A stretch of 64,000 bases of DNA from an uncultured Clostridia bacterium (GCA_948739805.1 CAPYID010000003.1:36130-100129), one strand, 5' to 3'. Positions 34,221 to 43,299 are shown, numbered from the stretch's first letter. Numbers and translations: made by a program. Notes: generated from the sequence alone by a model not told the origin.

Positions 34221-34847
34221 CTATTTTGTCCCAAAGATTCTATCTCCTGCATCTCCTAGTCCTGGTACTATATATCCAATATCATTTAAGTGGTCATCTA
34301 TTTTTCCACAGTAAATCTTAACATCTGGATGTTCTTTTTGCATTCTTTTAATTCCTTCTGGTGCTGCTATTACACATAAAAATTTTATGTTTTTTACTCC
34401 TTCATCTTTTAACATCTGTATTGCTGCACATCCAGAACCTCCTGTTGCAAGCATTGGGTCTATTATTATTGTTTCTTTGTCTTTTATATTTTTTGGCATT
34501 TTAAATAAATATTTTACTGGTTCTAATGTTTCTTCATTTCTATATAATCCAATATGCCCTATTTTTGCATTAGGTATCATTTTTACTATTCCATCTATCA
34601 TTCCTGTACCTGCTCTCAATATTGGAACAAATACATAATGATTCTCATTTAATTTGTTTACTGTCATTTTTGTTATAGGAGTTTCAATTTCTTCTTCATA
34701 TGTTTTTGCATCTTTCATTGCTTCATAGCATAAAAATAATGTTATTTCTGATATTAGTTCTCTAAACTCTTTTGTCCCTGTTTTTTTGTCTCTTAATATT
34801 CCTAGTTTATGTTCAATTAGTGGATGTTTTATTTCAATAATTTCCAT
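34221..34847 (-). CDS. upp: Uracil phosphoribosyltransferase
   Basis: Upp salvages uracil to UMP with PRPP. The 208-residue protein has the N-terminal EIIEIKHPLIEHKLGILR, the loop VPILRAGTGMIDG near residue 77, the PRPP-binding DPMLATGGSGCAAIQML near 130 and the uracil-binding end YIVPGLGDAGDRIFGTK. Full length, GGAGGAAG ribosome site. No uraA permease is adjacent. Confidence 0.98.
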   Translation of the reverse strand: MEIIEIKHPLIEHKLGILRDKKTGTKEFRELISEITLFLCYEAMKDAKTYEEEIETPITKMTVNKLNENHYVFVPILRAGTGMIDGIVKMIPNAKIGHIGLYRNEETLEPVKYLFKMPKNIKDKETIIIDPMLATGGSGCAAIQMLKDEGVKNIKFLCVIAAPEGIKRMQKEHPDVKIYCGKIDDHLNDIGYIVPGLGDAGDRIFGTK

Positions 34848-35073
34848 AGTTTCTTCCTCCCTATATTTTGATTCTACTCAAATTATATTATATTGTTTTT
34901 TATTTTGCAATACTTTTAGATAATACTATAAAACAATAGGCAATTACTAATAGTTACTCTATTATCTCTACAATGTTAATATAAATATTATTTACAAAAT
35001 AATCTCCAATTTTTGTATATTTTTTTTTTTTTTGTGAATAATTTTATTAAATATATTTTTAGAAAGGTTGATT

Positions 35074-36751
35074 ATGAGTAAATTTTTAAATACAATTCGT
35101 AATATATTCGAATATAAAGAAGAACAGTCTTATGATTTTGTTTTACTTGATACTGCTGTTGCACAACAGACACCAGATTTTTATTCACCTATAGCTCAAA
35201 AGGTTTTTCCTATATGTGATAAAAATATCGAATTTATTAAAGATAAATATTCTACTTTAATAAATAGTGATATTAAGATTCGCGAATTCTACCTTAATGT
35301 CCAAAACAAGCAATATAAGTCTTTCATTTTTTATATTGATGGAATGATTAATGCTGATTCTATTAATCATTTCGTTTTAAATCCATTAATGCTAAAAAAT
35401 CAGTCTAATACAAATACCTCTGAAGATCAAATTACAACTTCACCAGATAAAGTTACTATCGTTAGACAATTTGATATTCAATCATATATTATGGATTCCC
35501 TTATGCCTCAAAATGATGTTAGTACATCAGAAGATTTTTCTGATATATTCTCTAAGGTTAATACTGGTGTATCTGCTCTTTTTGTTGATACAGTATCTAC
35601 TTGTTTTTTAATTGACGCCAAAGGTTTTGAAAAAAGAAGTATACCTGTTCCCCAAAATGAATTTGTAATTCGTGGTTCTCAAGAGGCTTTTATTGAATCT
35701 GTGCGTACAAATACTTCGCTTATTAGAAGATTAATTAATAGTGAGAATTTAATTATAGAAAACTGTTCAGTTGGAACTGTAAATAAAAATACTTGTTGTA
35801 TTTGTTATATGAAGAATATCGCAAATCCTGATTTGGTAGCAGAAGTAAAATACAGAGTTAATAATCTAGCTATTGATGCTATTACTTCTTCTGGAGAACT
35901 TGAACAATTAATAAAAGATTCTCCTTTTGCTCTTCCGCAAATGATAGCTACTGAAAGACCTGATAGAGTTGCACATTACTTGTTAGAAGGACGTGTTGCA
36001 ATCATTGTAAATGGTACTCCTTATGTTTTAGTTGCACCTGGTATTTTCACAGATTTTCTTTCATCTGCTGAAGATATTAATTTACAATATCAGTTTACTA
36101 ATTTATTGAAATTTATACGATTTTTTGCTTTGGTAATAACACTGACTTTACCTGGTTTTTATATTGCTATTACTACATTTCATCAAGAAATAATTCCAAC
36201 AGAATTGCTGTTTGCAATTGTTTCGTCTAGAAGTGCAGTTCCTTTTCCTATAATATTTGAAATAATACTCATGGATTTATCATTAGAGTTAATAAGAGAG
36301 TCTGGAGTGCGTGTTCCTTCCTCTTTAGGTCAAACTATTGGAATTGTTGGACGGTCTGATTCTTGGAGATGCAGCTGTTAGTGCAAATATAGTAAGTCCT
36401 ATTCTAGTAGTTGTTGTTGCTCTTACTGGTTTAACTGCTTTTGCGATTCCTGATTATTCGTTTGGATTCCATATAAGAATAGCAAGATTTATTTATGTTT
36501 TTGCTGGTTACTTTGCTGGTTTCTTTGGCTTAGCTTTTGTATTTTTTATACATTTAGGAATTTTTGCATCATTAGATTCTTTTGGAGTATCTTATCTAAG
36601 TCCACATGCTCCTTTTACAGTTAATAATACTGATGGATATTTATTAGCTCCTATTTGGAAAAGAGAGGATAGAAATTCTTTCTTGGATACTAAACGTAAA
36701 AAAAGAGAAGAACATGTTAGTATGAAATGGAAATTTGGAGGTAAAAGCTAG
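35074..36751 (+). CDS. gerAA: Spore germination receptor A subunit, read through a +1 shift at CGG
   Basis: The large membrane subunit of a GerA-type nutrient receptor in the spore inner membrane. The start is ATG 35074 behind AGAAAGG. The first frame gives the N-terminal soluble domain, the PQMIATERPDRVAHYLLEGR motif near residue 300 and the first membrane segments with RESGVRVPSSLGQTIGIVG, then meets CGG at 36352-36354 (codon 429). In frame it stops ten codons later; skipping the C gives GLILGDAAVSANIVSPILV, exactly the family's GIVGGLILGDAAV block, and continues through ALTGLTAFAIPDY to a normal end (about 558 residues). No homopolymer at the site. Without the shift the receptor lacks its last membrane segments. 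Confidence 0.92.
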
Positions 36752-36811
36752 TTTGAAAGAAATAAAAAAGTCTTTTTAACTACCTTTGAAAAGAAAGGAA
36801 TGAATTTTAAT

Positions 36812-37927
36812 ATGAATTCTTATAAATTAAAATTGCTAGAAGGTATTGCTATTGTACTTACAATTCTTTTGTCACATATTTTATTATCTGTTCCAAGTGA
36901 ATTAGTAAGTACAACAGGTTCATCAACATTATTAAATATTGTTTTTGTTACATTAATAACATTAGTTTTCTTTTTAATAATATATAAATTATTTTCTGTA
37001 TTTCCTGGGTGTAATATAATAGATATTTCTGAATACCTTGGTGGTAAAGTTTTTAAATTTATTTATGGAATTTGTTATATTGCATATATCTTAGTTTTAT
37101 CTTCTATAATGATTAGGTTATTTGCAGAGGGATTAGCACTTATATCTTTTTCACATATAGATATTGATTTTATAATGCTTCTATTTGTTATTGCTGTTGG
37201 AGTTTTAAATATTTTTGGATTAAAGGCTATTTCTAGGTTAAATTTAATCATAATTCCATTAATGGTATTAAGTATTGTGTTTATATTTTTGGGCTCTTTT
37301 GGAGAATACACTTTTCAAAGAGTATTTCCTCTTTTAGGATATGGTATAAAAGAAACCTTTGTTGACGGAATTAGCAATATATATTCTTTTAGTGGATTAT
37401 ATGTACTATTTTTTATATTTCCACTATTAACTAAAATATCTGAGTTTAAAAAGGTTGGTATTACAAGCATTTTGTCATATTCATTTTTTTTACTACTATC
37501 TGTAGCTTCTTTACTTTTCTCTATTCCACAGATTGCAAATACTACTTCTCCTCTATCTTTATATGTACTTGCTAGGCAAATAACTCTTGGTGATTATATT
37601 CAGAGTATAGATGCAATCTTCTTATTGATTTGGATACCTTTTATGCTTGCATATTTATCTACAAATATACATTTCGCCCTTACCACATTTAAACAATTAA
37701 CTAATATAAAATATATATCTGGAGTAGTTTACTGTTTTTGTGCTGTAATCTTTGTTATTGCTCTTGTTATTAAAAATATGCCAGAAATAAATATATTAAG
37801 CAATGTTGTATATAAATATTTATCAATAGGATTCGTATTTGTCTTGAGTCTTGTAATTTTAATTTTAGCTTGCATCAAAAAATTAATATTAAAATTACTT
37901 AAAAAGGAGGCAACTCTTAATGTTTAA
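36812..37927 (+). CDS. gerAB: Spore germination receptor B subunit (permease-like)
   Basis: A 371-residue integral membrane protein of the GerAB/APC-type transporter family, with about ten membrane segments, that binds the germinant in the spore inner membrane. Segments such as LLEGIAIVLTILLSHILL and FPGCNIIDISEYLGGKVFK match the family. Two ATGs compete: 36800 is directly against AAAGGA, 36812 is 12 bases from it; I prefer 36812 by spacing. It overlaps the C-subunit gene by eight bases. Confidence 0.92.
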   Translation: MNSYKLKLLEGIAIVLTILLSHILLSVPSELVSTTGSSTLLNIVFVTLITLVFFLIIYKLFSVFPGCNIIDISEYLGGKVFKFIYGICYIAYILVLSSIMIRLFAEGLALISFSHIDIDFIMLLFVIAVGVLNIFGLKAISRLNLIIIPLMVLSIVFIFLGSFGEYTFQRVFPLLGYGIKETFVDGISNIYSFSGLYVLFFIFPLLTKISEFKKVGITSILSYSFFLLLSVASLLFSIPQIANTTSPLSLYVLARQITLGDYIQSIDAIFLLIWIPFMLAYLSTNIHFALTTFKQLTNIKYISGVVYCFCAVIFVIALVIKNMPEINILSNVVYKYLSIGFVFVLSLVILILACIKKLILKLLKKEATLNV

Positions 37928-39197
37928 AAAAATGTTTTATGTAATGGGTATTATTATCTTTTGTGCTGTTGCTTTTAGCGGATATTTACATGAACAAGAT
38001 ATCAATGATTTAGCTTATGTAATAGCTATTGGGTTTGATGTTGGTAATGATGATAAATTAAAATTAACATTTCAAATTTCTATTCCTTCTGGTAATAGCT
38101 CTGGTTCTAGCGGTGGTGGAGATAGTTCTAGTAGTAGTGAAAAGGGTGTTAGTGATACTTTAAATCAAACTGTTGAATGTAATAGTTTTAATTCTGGATT
38201 GAACACTGCAAATAATATTATAAGTAAAAGGCTTAATTTATCACATTGTAAATTTATTATATTTTCTGAGGAACTAGCTTCTCAAGGCATTTCAGACTAT
38301 ATTTATACATTGGAAAATAATATTGAATTACGTTCTAATTGTAATATATTAGTTTCTACTTCTACAGCAGAAGAATTTATTAATAGTTCAACACCTATTC
38401 TAGAACATTCTACTTCTAAATATTATGAAATAATAACTACTGCAAGTAGGTATAGTGGATATACTTCTAATGCAACTTTAAATACTGTATATACATCTAT
38501 TGCTGATGATTTTAGTGAAACTTCTACTATGCTTGGTAATGTTCAAAAAGATGAAGATTCGGAAGATGAAAGTTCTTCTGGTGGAGATAGCTCTTCAGAA
38601 GAAAGTGGTTCTTCTGGAGGTAATAGTTCTTCAAGTGGTCAGACCTCTTCTGAAAATGGCATGCCAACTGACATTATAATTGGCGGAATTGCAGTTTTTA
38701 AAAAGGATAAATTAGTTGGTACACTTTCTAAAGAAGAAACTATCCCTTATCTAATTGTAACAGATAAATTAAAAGAATGTGTAGTTTCAATACCTAGTCC
38801 TTTTTCAGAAGGTAATTATATAGATTTACACATATACGATTTTTCCAAAACTAAAAATAATGTAAGATTAGATAGCTCTGGACCACAGATTACTACTGAT
38901 GTAACATTGAAATCTACTATTCTTTCTAATGATTTTGATTTTGATTCTTCTTCAAAAGAGGATATAGAAAAAATAATATCTGTGGCTTCTGATTATCTTA
39001 AAAATCAAATTATGAGTTATTATGAAAAAACTGCAAGAGAATTTAAATCTGATATTACTGGATTAGGCAAACACGCTGTATATAAATTTCCAACAATAAG
39101 TGATTGGGAAAACTACAACTGGCCTGAAAAGTTTGAAACTGCAACTTTTGATGTAAATGTTGAGGTTAATATTGAATCAAGTTATTTTATTTCGTAA
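37920..39197 (+). CDS. gerAC: Spore germination receptor C subunit, lipobox cysteine missing
   Basis: A 425-residue Ger(x)C protein, normally a lipoprotein of the germination receptor. The family N-terminus L-S-G-C-W-(D/E)xxEINDLA is clear, but here it reads FSGYLHEQDINDLAYVIAIG: the lipid-bearing Cys is Tyr. It should therefore stay as a signal-anchor protein. Two Ser/Gly/Glu-rich linkers (around residues 58-78 and 208-245, for example SSGGDSSSEESGSSGG) are inserted, which is unusual. The C-terminal domain (DVTLKSTILSNDFDF, EFKSDITGLGKHAVYKFP) is intact. AAGGAGG precedes ATG. Confidence 0.9.
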   Translation: MFKKMFYVMGIIIFCAVAFSGYLHEQDINDLAYVIAIGFDVGNDDKLKLTFQISIPSGNSSGSSGGGDSSSSSEKGVSDTLNQTVECNSFNSGLNTANNIISKRLNLSHCKFIIFSEELASQGISDYIYTLENNIELRSNCNILVSTSTAEEFINSSTPILEHSTSKYYEIITTASRYSGYTSNATLNTVYTSIADDFSETSTMLGNVQKDEDSEDESSSGGDSSSEESGSSGGNSSSSGQTSSENGMPTDIIIGGIAVFKKDKLVGTLSKEETIPYLIVTDKLKECVVSIPSPFSEGNYIDLHIYDFSKTKNNVRLDSSGPQITTDVTLKSTILSNDFDFDSSSKEDIEKIISVASDYLKNQIMSYYEKTAREFKSDITGLGKHAVYKFPTISDWENYNWPEKFETATFDVNVEVNIESSYFIS

Positions 39198-39431
39198 TGA
39201 ATTTCGTGCTTTTGGGGACAGAGATAAAAAACAGCAATTTGTGTTTGTAGGGAGGATTTATATTTTTGTCTTATAAAACCCTCCGTCAGCCTTCGGCTAC
39301 CACCTCCCTTAGGAAGGGAGGCAAGATGTTCTCTACGGCCCTTGGCTCCCTTATTTAAGGGAGCTGTCACGCAGTGACTGAGGGTTCTTATACAAACACC
39401 AATTTATATATTTAAAAGGAGGTATATTATT
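39198..39431. repeat. Multi-hairpin intergenic repeat
   Basis: Bases 39275-39388 begin AACCCTC and end GAGGGTT, with inner hairpins AGCCTTCGGCT, CCTCCCTT-AGG-AAGGGAGG, GCTCCCTT-ATTT-AAGGGAGC and GTCACGCAGTGAC. It is far more G/C-rich than the flanks and holds no credible gene. Elements of this style are widespread between genes of gut clostridia; only one copy is in this window. Confidence 0.75.
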
Positions 39432-39590
39432 ATGCATTTTATTATTTTTCTGTTTTCTATTTATGCTTTTATTGAGACTATGTCTTATGGAATTTTTGAG
39501 TACAAAAAAAAATCCAACAAAGTCGTTGGAATTTTCATTTGTATTCTTGCATTTTTCACATTAATAGTCCCTAATTTAATATTATGCTAG
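39432..39590 (+). CDS. Small two-segment membrane protein, 52 residues
   Basis: AAGGAGG lies nine bases before ATG. The product has two hydrophobic helices (IIFLFSIYAFIETMSYGIF and VVGIFICILAFFTLIVPNLI) separated by EYKKKSNK, so a hairpin membrane protein with the basic loop in the cytoplasm. Its stop overlaps the end of the convergent divIVA-like gene. Family unknown. Confidence 0.6.
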   Translation: MHFIIFLFSIYAFIETMSYGIFEYKKKSNKVVGIFICILAFFTLIVPNLILC

Positions 39591-40042
39591 TTATTGTCTT
39601 TTGCTGATTCTTTTAATAATTCTAACTGAGATATTAATAATGATTCCATTTTTGCTTTATATATATCAAATTGTTTTTGCAAATCATCTAATTCTTTTTG
39701 CTTCAGGATTATCTCACTTTCAACATTTTTTAGTGCTTCTTTTGCTTTTACTTGTGCTTCTGCAATAATGGCATCTGCTTGCTTTTGTGCTGTTTTCTTA
39801 ACTTCGTCTGCTGTTGTTTGTGCCATTAGCAATGTGTTTTGTAATGTCGATTCTATTGATTGATATCTTGTTAAGTCATTTGTTAATTTCTCTGTTCTTC
39901 CTCTGTTCTCTGTTGCTTCTTTGTATATTTTCTCATATTCAGCAGTTAATTCATCTAAAAAATCGTCTACTTCTTCTACACTATATCCATTTAAAACCTG
40001 CTTTGAGAATTTTTTATTTTCTATATCTAAAGGCGTAATCAT
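39587..40042 (-). CDS. DivIVA-domain protein
   Basis: A 151-residue coiled-coil protein of the DivIVA/GpsB group, which binds curved membrane at septum and poles. The membrane-binding start is MITPLDIENKKFSKQVLNGY followed by SVEEVDDFLDELT, then a long coiled coil (about residues 33-140). It lies directly downstream of sepF on the same strand, as in the Gram-positive division cluster. A hairpin at 40078-40102 separates the two. Confidence 0.92.
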   Translation of the reverse strand: MITPLDIENKKFSKQVLNGYSVEEVDDFLDELTAEYEKIYKEATENRGRTEKLTNDLTRYQSIESTLQNTLLMAQTTADEVKKTAQKQADAIIAEAQVKAKEALKNVESEIILKQKELDDLQKQFDIYKAKMESLLISQLELLKESAKDNN

Positions 40043-40077
40043 GTTTCTTCCCTCCTCATATATTGCATATACACATA

Positions 40078-40102
40078 AGGACAGTCTTTAAGGAGCTGTC
40101 CT
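40078..40102 (-). terminator. Hairpin between sepF and divIVA-like gene
   Basis: Seven-bp stem AGGACAG / CTGTCCT with an 11-base loop; the T tract after it is poor, so it may only reduce read-through. Confidence 0.45.
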
Positions 40103-40124
40103 CTAAAATTAACTATCTTGTTAA

Positions 40125-40601
40125 TTATTTAAGCCATGACACTGAAAGTTTATTTTTCATTTCTTCTCTTCCTGTTTCATTTGATATTTCATAATTTGTT
40201 GGAGCTATTAAAAATATTGAATTAGATACTTTTTGAATATGTGCATCTAATGCATATACTCCTCCGCTAATAAAATCAACTATTCTTCTTGCTACATCTT
40301 TGTTTACATATTCTAGGTTTACAATACAAGATTTTTTTTCTTTTAAAAATTGGCATATTTCTTCTGATTGTTCAAATGTTGTAGGTTGAGAAATTACCAT
40401 TTTTATTTGTGGCACTTGTGGCATATTTACCACTTTTGCTTTTCTATTTCCAAAAAATTTTTTTCCTTCTACTTCTTCCTCTTCTTCATCATCTTCTTCA
40501 TAATCAGTGCTATATCCTTTACTGCTTAATACTTCCTCTTCTTCATCTTCATAATCTTCTGATGTAAAAAGTTCTAAAACTTTATTCATTATACCTGCCA
40601 T
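40125..40601 (-). CDS. sepF: Cell division protein SepF
   Basis: SepF polymerises on the membrane and tethers FtsZ. The 158-residue protein has the N-terminal amphipathic membrane anchor (MNKVLELFTS), an acidic linker (DEEEEVLSS to EEEVEGKKFF) and the C-terminal core with FEQSEEICQFLKEKKSCIVNL and the highly conserved DVARRIVDFISGGVYALD. TAGGAGG fixes the start at 40601. The neighbour downstream is divIVA-like; ylmE/ylmG are absent between them. Confidence 0.94.
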   Translation of the reverse strand: MAGIMNKVLELFTSEDYEDEEEEVLSSKGYSTDYEEDDEEEEEVEGKKFFGNRKAKVVNMPQVPQIKMVISQPTTFEQSEEICQFLKEKKSCIVNLEYVNKDVARRIVDFISGGVYALDAHIQKVSNSIFLIAPTNYEISNETGREEMKNKLSVSWLK

Positions 40602-40896
40602 TCTAATACCTCCTACACGTTTCATTCGTGATATTTACATATATAGTATCTAACTTTTTGAATTATTTGTCAATACTTTTTTTGATTGTAATAAACTTTT
40701 AATGCTTTTGTAATATTCTTGTAATATTTTTGTAAAATAATAATAAGGCACAGTGATGTTGCTACTCTCTTCAAGTCCAGTTAAATTTGGCTTTCCCAAA
40801 TTTATCGTAGGAATTCCCACAAGCGGTGTCCCTACAATAGTATAATCCATTTTTACTATAATAAAAAAAGGACACATATAAATGCCCTTTATATAT
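40602..40896. other. Intergenic stretch without a gene between sepF and rpmE
   Basis: Contains two copies of TTGTAATATT and a G/C-richer segment around 40807-40835 with inverted ends GTAGG / CCTAC, similar in style to the short palindromic repeats elsewhere. The open frame crossing it on the minus strand lacks a ribosome site and overlaps rpmE, so I do not call it. Confidence 0.5.
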
Positions 40897-41097
40897 TTAT
40901 GCAAGACCATATTTTTGTTTGAACTTTTCTGCTCTTCCTCCTGTTGTATTTTGCTTAATATTTCCAGTCCAATATGGATGACATTTTGAACAAATATCCA
41001 CACTCATAGATTTCTTTGTTGATTTTGTTTTTATAACGTTTCCACAAGCACATGTTATTGTACTTTCTATAAATTCAGGATGTAAATCTTGTTTCAT
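40897..41097 (-). CDS. rpmE: 50S ribosomal protein L31, zinc-binding type
   Basis: A 66-residue L31: MKQDLHPEFIESTITCACGN at the start, the second Cys pair in VDICSKCHPYWTG, and the end GGRAEKFKQKYGLA. Four cysteines (CxC...CxxC) mark the zinc form. Clear ribosome site (GAGGTG). The 55-residue gene upstream is on the same strand. Confidence 0.97.
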   Translation of the reverse strand: MKQDLHPEFIESTITCACGNVIKTKSTKKSMSVDICSKCHPYWTGNIKQNTTGGRAEKFKQKYGLA

Positions 41098-41139
41098 TTA
41101 GTATTCACCTCTTCCTTATTCTTTCTATGTTTTATTATT

Positions 41140-41307
41140 TTATTTTACTATAGCATTGTTATTTTTTTCTTTTTCCAACATATATTGTGCTGATTCAAGA
41201 GCTTCTGTTTTTAAGGATGTTTTATTTATTAGCTTAGATGTTATATTAAATAATACTGCTATAATTAAAATAACAAAGCCTATTTGTTTCCAATTTTTTG
41301 CTAACAT
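41140..41307 (-). CDS. Small single-pass membrane protein, 55 residues
   Basis: The product begins MLAKNWKQIGFVILIIAVLF, a membrane segment, and continues as a charged helix (KTEALESAQYMLEKEKNNN). AAGGGG lies about 11 bases before ATG. Unrecognised; probably co-transcribed with rpmE. Confidence 0.5.
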   Translation of the reverse strand: MLAKNWKQIGFVILIIAVLFNITSKLINKTSLKTEALESAQYMLEKEKNNNAIVK

Positions 41308-41440
41308 AATTACATCATCCCCTTAAAAATTATAACAATATATATTATTATAGCTATTTTTTAGGTTTTTGTCAATAATAATCTTGTTTTTTTTTATTTA
41401 TTATGCTATTATGATTATATTAGTAATTTGGGAGGCATTA

Positions 41441-41875
41441 TTGTTTTATATGGAAAAGTTAAAAGGAATAATAAAAAAATTTTTTACACGTGAAGTTATT
41501 TTATATATAATTTTTGGTGTGCTAACTACTTGTGTTAATATTATATCTTTTATGATTTTATCTTCACTATTTCATGTTGAGGAAAACTTCGCCAGCAATA
41601 TTGGTATTTTTATTGCAGTCTTATTTGCTTATTTTACTAATCGTAAATTGGTTTTTAATTCAACTGCTTCTACATTTATTGAGAAACTTAAAGAGTTTGG
41701 TAAATTCATCTTAGGTAGAACTTTTACAATGATAGTAGAGTCCGTTGGTTTCTGGCTTTTATTCTCCATTTTAAGTATTACATATTTTGATGGATTAGTT
41801 AGTAAATTAATTATAAGTATTGTTGTAATAATTTTGAATTTTTTTATAAGTAAATTTTTTGCATTTAAGAAGTAA
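41441..41875 (+). CDS. GtrA-family membrane protein
   Basis: A 144-residue four-segment membrane protein of the GtrA family, which in known cases flips undecaprenyl-linked sugars or helps glycosyltransferases. Marks are REVILYIIFGVLTTCVNIISF at the start, FAYFTNRKLVFNS in the middle and the end NFFISKFFAFKK. The start is most likely TTG 41441, five bases after GGGAGG; an in-frame ATG at 41450 is 14 bases away. No glycosyltransferase is adjacent. Confidence 0.88.
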   Translation: MFYMEKLKGIIKKFFTREVILYIIFGVLTTCVNIISFMILSSLFHVEENFASNIGIFIAVLFAYFTNRKLVFNSTASTFIEKLKEFGKFILGRTFTMIVESVGFWLLFSILSITYFDGLVSKLIISIVVIILNFFISKFFAFKK

Positions 41876-41880
41876 CGCTT

Positions 41881-41911
41881 TTGAAGCACAATGGACGAGC
41901 AATGCTCTCCC
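41881..41911. repeat. Short palindromic repeat, GAAGCACA family, copy 2
   Basis: TTGAAGCACA, then GGACGAGCAATGCTCTCCC, similar to copies at 33758 and 42608 but more diverged. Confidence 0.55.
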
Positions 41912-41986
41912 ATATAGTTTAAATTTTCTTATTCTAAAATAAAATTTTATATTTGGGGGCTAATCTTATTTTAGGAGGTCCTTTTT

Positions 41987-42593
41987 ATGTTTAAATCTTG
42001 TTTTAATACTGTCTTATTTTCACTTATTATTATTGTTATTGTTTCTATCTTTATTCCTATTTTCTTTTCTACTACAGTTACTTTAAACGAAGAATACTAT
42101 TCAAATTATAATATTAATTTTTCTTCGGTCTCTTCTAGTTTTCTTCGGTTTTTACTGGCCTCTTCCCTCTAATCATAGAATTTCCTCTTATTTTGGTCAT
42201 AGGACATCCCCTACTACAGGGGCTTCTAGTTATCATCAAGGAATTGATATCCCTGCTAATGAAAATACTTATTTTTTATCAATTATGGACTCTGAGGTAG
42301 TTTCTACTGGATTTAGTGGCAGTGGTGGTTATACTATAATTTGTACAAATGGCAATTATAAAATTTCTTATTGCCATGTTTCTCCTAATTTTTTAGTTTC
42401 CGTTGGCGATTCCATAGTTGCTGGTCAAGTAATCGGGCAAGTTGGTCCAAAATATGTTTATGATGTTGTTGGTAATCCTTATTATGATTTTACTGGAAGA
42501 CCTACAAATGGCTCTACTACTGGTTGCCATTTACATGTTACTATTAAGCTTGATGGTAATGCTGTTAATCCTTTAGATTATATTGAGGTATAA
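41987..42593 (+). CDS. M23 peptidoglycan endopeptidase, read through a +1 shift at CGG
   Basis: A membrane-anchored LytM-type zinc endopeptidase. TTAGGAGG fixes ATG 41987. The first frame gives a membrane segment (FSLIIIVIVSIFIPIFF) and a short linker, then meets CGG at 42146-42148 (codon 54); in frame it stops seven codons later. Skipping the C gives GFYWPLPSNHRISSYFGHR, the normal entry to an M23 domain (G-F-x-W-P), followed by zinc motifs HQGIDIP and HLHV and the conserved GQVIGQVG. Total about 201 residues. A T run after CGG could in principle hide an indel, but the Gly-Phe-x-Trp-Pro pattern favours the shift at CGG. Confidence 0.85.
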
Positions 42594-42607
42594 ATAGTTT
42601 TCTGAAC

Positions 42608-42668
42608 TTTCTTCGAAGCACAGACGAGCAATGCTCGCCCCTACAATTTAGCAATTACTTCGAAGAAT
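42608..42668. repeat. Short palindromic repeat, TTCGAAGCACA family, copy 3
   Basis: CTTCGAAGCACA, hairpin CGAGCAATGCTCG, CCCCTACAATT, closed by ACTTCGAAG. This is the most complete of the three copies and has inverted CTTCGAAG ends. Confidence 0.7.
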
Positions 42669-42732
42669 TATAATCGATTTTCTTATATAATAATAAAAGA
42701 GCACCTATTAATAGTACTCCTCTATCATCGTT

Positions 42733-43299
42733 TTAAACACGTTCCATATATTCGCCTGTTCTTGTATCAATTTTTATAACATCTCCAATATTTATGAACA
42801 TTGGTACGCTAATTTCTAATCCATTTTCTAGTGTTGCTGGTTTTCCTGATGTAGTTGTAGTGTTTCCTGCAAATCCTGGTTCTGTATATGTTACCTCTAA
42901 TTCTACAAACATTGGTGGTTCAACTGCAAATACTTTTTCCTTGAATGAAAGTATTTTTACATTCATATTTTCTTTTATGTATTTTAAGCTGTCTCCTAAT
43001 TGTTCTGCATTAAGAGGCATTTGTTCATATGTTTCATTATCCATAAAATAATATAAGTCTCCATCATTATACAAATATTGCATTTCTCTTTTTTCAATTT
43101 CTGCACCTTGTAGTTTTTCTGATGGATTGAATGTTCTTTCAAGAACCGCTCCAGTTATTACATTTTTTATTTTTGTTCTTACAAATGCTGCTCCTTTTCC
43201 TGGTTTTACATGTTGGAATTCTACTACTCTAAATACTGAATTATCTAGTTCAAATGTATTTCCATTTCTTAAATCTCCAGCCATATATACTTCTGCCAT
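42733..43299 (-). CDS. efp: Translation elongation factor P
   Basis: EF-P relieves ribosomes stalled at polyproline. The 188-residue protein has three beta-barrel domains: KPGKGAAFVRTK near residue 32 with the tip Lys that reaches the peptidyl site, the central EQMPLNAEQLGD region and the C-terminal EISVPMFINIGDVIKIDTR. Full length; GGAGAG ribosome site. It is followed by the Xaa-Pro peptidase upstream on the same strand, a frequent pairing in Firmicutes. Confidence 0.97.
   Translation of the reverse strand: MAEVYMAGDLRNGNTFELDNSVFRVVEFQHVKPGKGAAFVRTKIKNVITGAVLERTFNPSEKLQGAEIEKREMQYLYNDGDLYYFMDNETYEQMPLNAEQLGDSLKYIKENMNVKILSFKEKVFAVEPPMFVELEVTYTEPGFAGNTTTTSGKPATLENGLEISVPMFINIGDVIKIDTRTGEYMERV

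Noticed and set aside
36349..36355. P-site re-pairing slippage as the shift mechanism
   Set aside because: The codons before CGG (AAA, ACA, GGA, CTT) would re-pair poorly after a +1 move and are not similar; A-site out-of-frame or four-base reading fits better.
39182..39370. Small minus-strand ORF in the multi-hairpin repeat
   Set aside because: Its sequence is the translated hairpin element; there is no ribosome site.
40650..41003. 117-residue minus-strand frame before rpmE
   Set aside because: It overlaps rpmE in another frame, lacks a ribosome site and crosses repeat-like sequence.
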